Both the position numbers and the translations under genes were made by a program. From Larix sibirica (lineage: Eukaryota > Streptophyta > Pinopsida > Pinales > Pinaceae): a stretch of 20,033 nt of DNA. Each line of letters begins with the position of its first letter. Position 1 is the stretch's first letter. The DNA lies in NCBI GenBank assembly GCA_004151065.3, contig NWUY0304376867.1:1-20033 (forward strand), given 5' to 3'. A model generated the notes under the pieces. That model ran no database searches. It saw only the letters and a program-made list of their open reading frames with translations, and was not told where the DNA came from. Shown in pieces: positions 18,193-20,033 of this stretch.

Positions 18193-18570
18193 TCAACTTC
18201 CTTTGTCTCCGGCCAATGTTTTATTATCCTTTATTTGGTTCAAAAACTTTTGTTCATCTTTACGGTAGTGAGCTCTAAAGATATTAAACGTTTCATTCAA
18301 TTTCCTCTCAGATATATACCATGGATGCTTTTCCAATTTCACTCCATAAAGCTTTTTTACGTAATTGATAGAGTTCCGTTCAACTTGAGTGAGCTGTTCT
18401 AAACAGATATTTCTGAGTTCATTTTTCACCATTTATCGAAATGCCACATAATTAGAGATACCAGCGTAGAATGAAAAATAGGAGTGTAGTCTTTTATAGT
18501 AATACCGGATTATGAGATCTTGGGCTGACATTCCTTCCTCTGTCGCAATCATAGCAGGAGGCTTTTTCCC
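18193..18570 (-). pseudogene. maturase (domain X / thumb) continuation of the reverse transcriptase
   Basis: Directly after the TAG at 18571-18573 the same frame reads on: SAQDLIIRYYYKRLHSYFSF matches the start of the group II maturase domain X (a conserved I-I-x-Y followed by an aromatic helix). A TAA at 18433-18435 interrupts after VAFR. Then VKNELRNICLEQL and VKKLYGVKLE match the later domain X helix and the Lys-Lys-x-Tyr-Gly segment. The frame ends at TGA 18193-18195. Domain X binds and folds the intron RNA for splicing. Nothing else is shifted across the 439 codons from the ATG. Both stops are one T-to-C change from Gln codons (TAG/CAG, TAA/CAA), which could be restored by U-to-C RNA editing in lineages that have it; otherwise this is an early-stage pseudogene. 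Confidence 0.75.
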
Positions 18571-19509
18571 CTAATATTTTGTTTTTCTCCGATCTAAAGG
18601 AGCTATCAAGGTCAAGGTACCATTGACATATTTTATTATTTGCCCCAAGAAAAGAACAGAACTACCAAAGGGATGAAGACTGATTTTGAATTCTAAGTAA
18701 ATCCCCTTAATTAATGCGTTCATTTCTTCTTGAATGCAGGTATCCAATCGGTCGTCTTGCTTTCCAAACCCTATAATAAGGTCATCGGCATAGCGTAGAT
18801 AGTGCACACTCCCGTAAGGAGAAAGAAAAGCCGAAAGCTTCAAGTCAAAATGATGCATATATATGTTCATCAATACGGGAGAGACGGAGCAGCCTTGTGG
18901 AATCCCTTTGGACGAGCACGCGTAATTCTTTTTATCTTTATCTAATATATCGACTTTAGCAAAATTCATGATGAGATTGCCAATCCGGTCATCCGGAAGA
19001 AAATTCAATACAGATTGAAACAGAAAAGCATGATTCAAGTTGTCGAAGCAACCTATAACGTCGGCCGAGATAAAGTGATCAATTGTTCCCCATTCACGTA
19101 TGGTAAAGAAAGAAGTGCGAACACCTTTCGTTCGCCTAAAACCTTGTGAGCAATCCAGAAATATGTTCTGACATGAGTCATTTAAAAGAATGGATAGCGC
19201 GTCTAACACGACTATATCCATAGGATTGGGTTGGGTTATAGGTCGTAGTTTCCCCGGTTTGTTCGCTTTCGGGATGAAGGTTCTCAACATTGGGTGAAAT
19301 TGAAAAGTACCCTTTTCCAATTGAAACAAAATATCCTTCAACTGAGTCGGAGTTACATTGTATTTAGGAGGCTTTTTGTTATTATCTTGGACAGTATTTT
19401 TATTATCACTATTCTCTTGGACAACATCTTTATTATGACTATTCTGAAATAAATCGTATATAATAAGAGTTAATTGGTTAATAATGTTAATATCGGAATG
19501 TGTACACAT
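18571..19509 (-). CDS. group II intron-type reverse transcriptase domain
   Basis: A 312-codon frame holding an essentially complete reverse transcriptase domain of the kind encoded in group II introns, which copies intron RNA into DNA during retrohoming. The order is as expected: RTFIPKANKPGKLRPI (76-91, RT1/2), SQGFRRTKG (121-129, RT2a), ADVIGCFDNLNH with catalytic Asp150 (149-160), GIPQGCSVSPVLMNIYMH (202-219), RYADD with catalytic Asp242-Asp243 (239-243) and LFLGQIIKY (286-294, RT7). All three catalytic Asp residues are present. ATG at 19507-19509 is the first in frame; an in-frame TAA lies 20 codons upstream. The frame stops at TAG (18571-18573), just where the thumb begins, but the same frame then continues into a maturase-like region. 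No HNH endonuclease is seen. It borders a piece of 26S rRNA, with no recognisable intron ribozyme. It is the only long conserved frame in the window, so selection was lost recently or still acts. Confidence 0.9.
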   Translation of the reverse strand: MCTHSDINIINQLTLIIYDLFQNSHNKDVVQENSDNKNTVQDNNKKPPKYNVTPTQLKDILFQLEKGTFQFHPMLRTFIPKANKPGKLRPITQPNPMDIVVLDALSILLNDSCQNIFLDCSQGFRRTKGVRTSFFTIREWGTIDHFISADVIGCFDNLNHAFLFQSVLNFLPDDRIGNLIMNFAKVDILDKDKKNYACSSKGIPQGCSVSPVLMNIYMHHFDLKLSAFLSPYGSVHYLRYADDLIIGFGKQDDRLDTCIQEEMNALIKGIYLEFKISLHPFGSSVLFLGQIIKYVNGTLTLIAPLDRRKTKY

Positions 19510-19592
19510 GTCGAGATTTGGGAGGTTCGAAGATATATTTAATGGGTAGTGAACCCACGAATACTCTTAAGTATATACCGGAAAAAGGATAA

Positions 19593-19911
19593 TGAAATTG
19601 AACTGAGTCCATGTTGGAGACAGCGGGGCAGTCGTTACACCATTCGTGCAGGTCGCTACTTATGACAAGGAATGGAGCGAGGTACGAGCAAAATGCTCCG
19701 TTTTTGGGGAGGGGCCCTTGGTCTAAAGCAAGCTCTTACTTAAAATGGAGGAATAGGACAGTTAGAGTTACTGCCGCCGTTTACCGGGGCTTACATTCAA
19801 AGCTTATAACACTTCTCTTTCCAACCTTCCGGCACCGGGCAGGTGTCAGACTCTATACATCGTGTTACCACTTGGCAGAGTCCTGTGTTTTTAATAAACA
19901 GCCGCTACCCC
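19593..19911 (-). rRNA. rrn26: partial, disrupted mitochondrial 26S (LSU) rRNA, domain IV region
   Basis: On the minus strand, 19911 to 19754 reads GTAGCGGCTGTTTATTAAAA, then ACACCTGCCCGGTGCCGGAA, then CCCCGGTAAACGGCGGCAGT, and 19673 to 19603 reads ATTCCTTGTCATAAGTAGCG, CGACCTGCACGAATGG and CGACTGCCCCGCTGTCTCC. These are near-identical to my recollection of plant mitochondrial 26S rRNA, corresponding to roughly positions 1800-2015 of E. coli 23S. Two features argue against function. The universally conserved AGGTAGCGAA segment between the two blocks is replaced by 80 nt of other sequence. The 3' block also ends in an inverted 10-bp piece (19593-19602) beyond which rRNA similarity is lost. The rest of the gene is absent in the window, unless 5' parts beyond 19911 are strongly altered. 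Confidence 0.85.
19674..19753. other. 80-nt block replacing a conserved rRNA segment
   Basis: The block lies between CTGTCCTA and ATTCCTTG on the minus strand, where a 10-nt conserved segment should be. It contains a GAGCA-AAA-TGCTC hairpin (19686-19698). Its plus-strand left part, GAGCAAAATGCTCCG then GGGGAGGGG, resembles LSU rRNA from about E. coli position 1660-1700 in inverted orientation. Its right part, from 19715 to 19741, resembles the 35-bp AAGG-flanked element (GGTCTAAAGCAAGCTCTT against GGTCAAGCAAGCCCTT). No intron boundary motifs are visible, so it is probably filler from repair or an element insertion. Confidence 0.55.
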
Positions 19912-20033
19912 ATGAGTATGAGTTTGAAGGGTTTGGGGAAACTTCCCCAACACAAAGGGAAGGAGGGGGAGGAGGTGTTGTGGAGGTAACTGTTTTTCGT
20001 CATGGTCAAGTATTTTGGCTATCAGTGTTCCTA
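19912..20033. other. sequence 5' of the rRNA fragment, unassigned
   Basis: On the minus strand this should be LSU rRNA sequence leading into domain IV, but similarity is unclear. TTACCTCC near 19982-19989 may be the TTACCTCCGTAAC-type segment I recall in plant 26S. The C-rich run next to it looks like the reverse complement of the expected G/A-rich run, hinting at a further small inversion. GGGGAAGTTTCCCC at about 19935-19948 is a palindrome. The window ends here. Confidence 0.35.

Noticed and set aside
18193-19509. A genetic code in which TAA/TAG mean Gln
   Set aside because: Every Gln in the 312-codon reverse transcriptase uses CAA or CAG and the retroelement relics contain TGA stops as well; editing or decay explains the stops more simply.

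Overview
The window reads as a stretch of land-plant mitochondrial DNA from a large, mostly non-coding genome. Three things point that way. Part of a mitochondrial-type large-subunit (26S) rRNA lies at the right end on the minus strand. A group II intron-type reverse transcriptase/maturase frame sits next to it. Short, broken pieces of plastid and nuclear-type DNA are scattered through the rest, as is usual for plant mitochondria. No standard mitochondrial protein gene and no convincing tRNA gene was found. The lineage is not settled: the short AAGG-flanked element resembles Bpu elements described in Cycas and Ginkgo, while in-frame stops one T-to-C step from Gln in the maturase would suit lineages with U-to-C RNA editing (hornworts, lycophytes, ferns). 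Both points are inference.

Layout. 1-2.9 kb: unassigned spacer with hairpins and a cluster of CTCGACC motifs. 2.89-2.98 kb (-): a fragment of plastid rps12. 4.0-5.0 kb (+): a codon-periodic Ala/Val/Asp/Pro-rich tract broken almost only by TAA; a shorter relative lies at 17.4-17.6 kb. 6.35-6.97 kb (-): a decayed Lys/Glu-rich coiled-coil-like frame. 7.54-7.9 kb (+): a frameshifted Ty3/gypsy protease region. 8.45-8.69 kb: small tandem repeats. 10.82-11.01 kb (+): a LINE ORF2 linker fragment. 11.05 kb: first copy of a 35-bp element. 11.3-12.1 kb: a cluster of hairpins and short duplications. 13.02-13.68 kb (-): a second, different gypsy protease region, into which the 35-bp element has inserted with an apparent AAGG target duplication. 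13.84-17.1 kb: spacer with several tandem repeats. 18.19-19.51 kb (-): reverse transcriptase plus maturase domain X, in one frame but split by TAG and TAA. 19.59-19.91 kb (-): rRNA domain IV sequence whose most conserved segment is replaced by an 80-nt block and whose 3' edge carries an apparent 10-bp inversion.

The pieces do not form a pathway. Together they record repeated uptake of plastid and nuclear DNA, activity of a very small mobile element, and error-prone repair. The reverse transcriptase domain is the only long intact frame and the only candidate for present function. All identifications come from reading motifs by eye; no database search was run.
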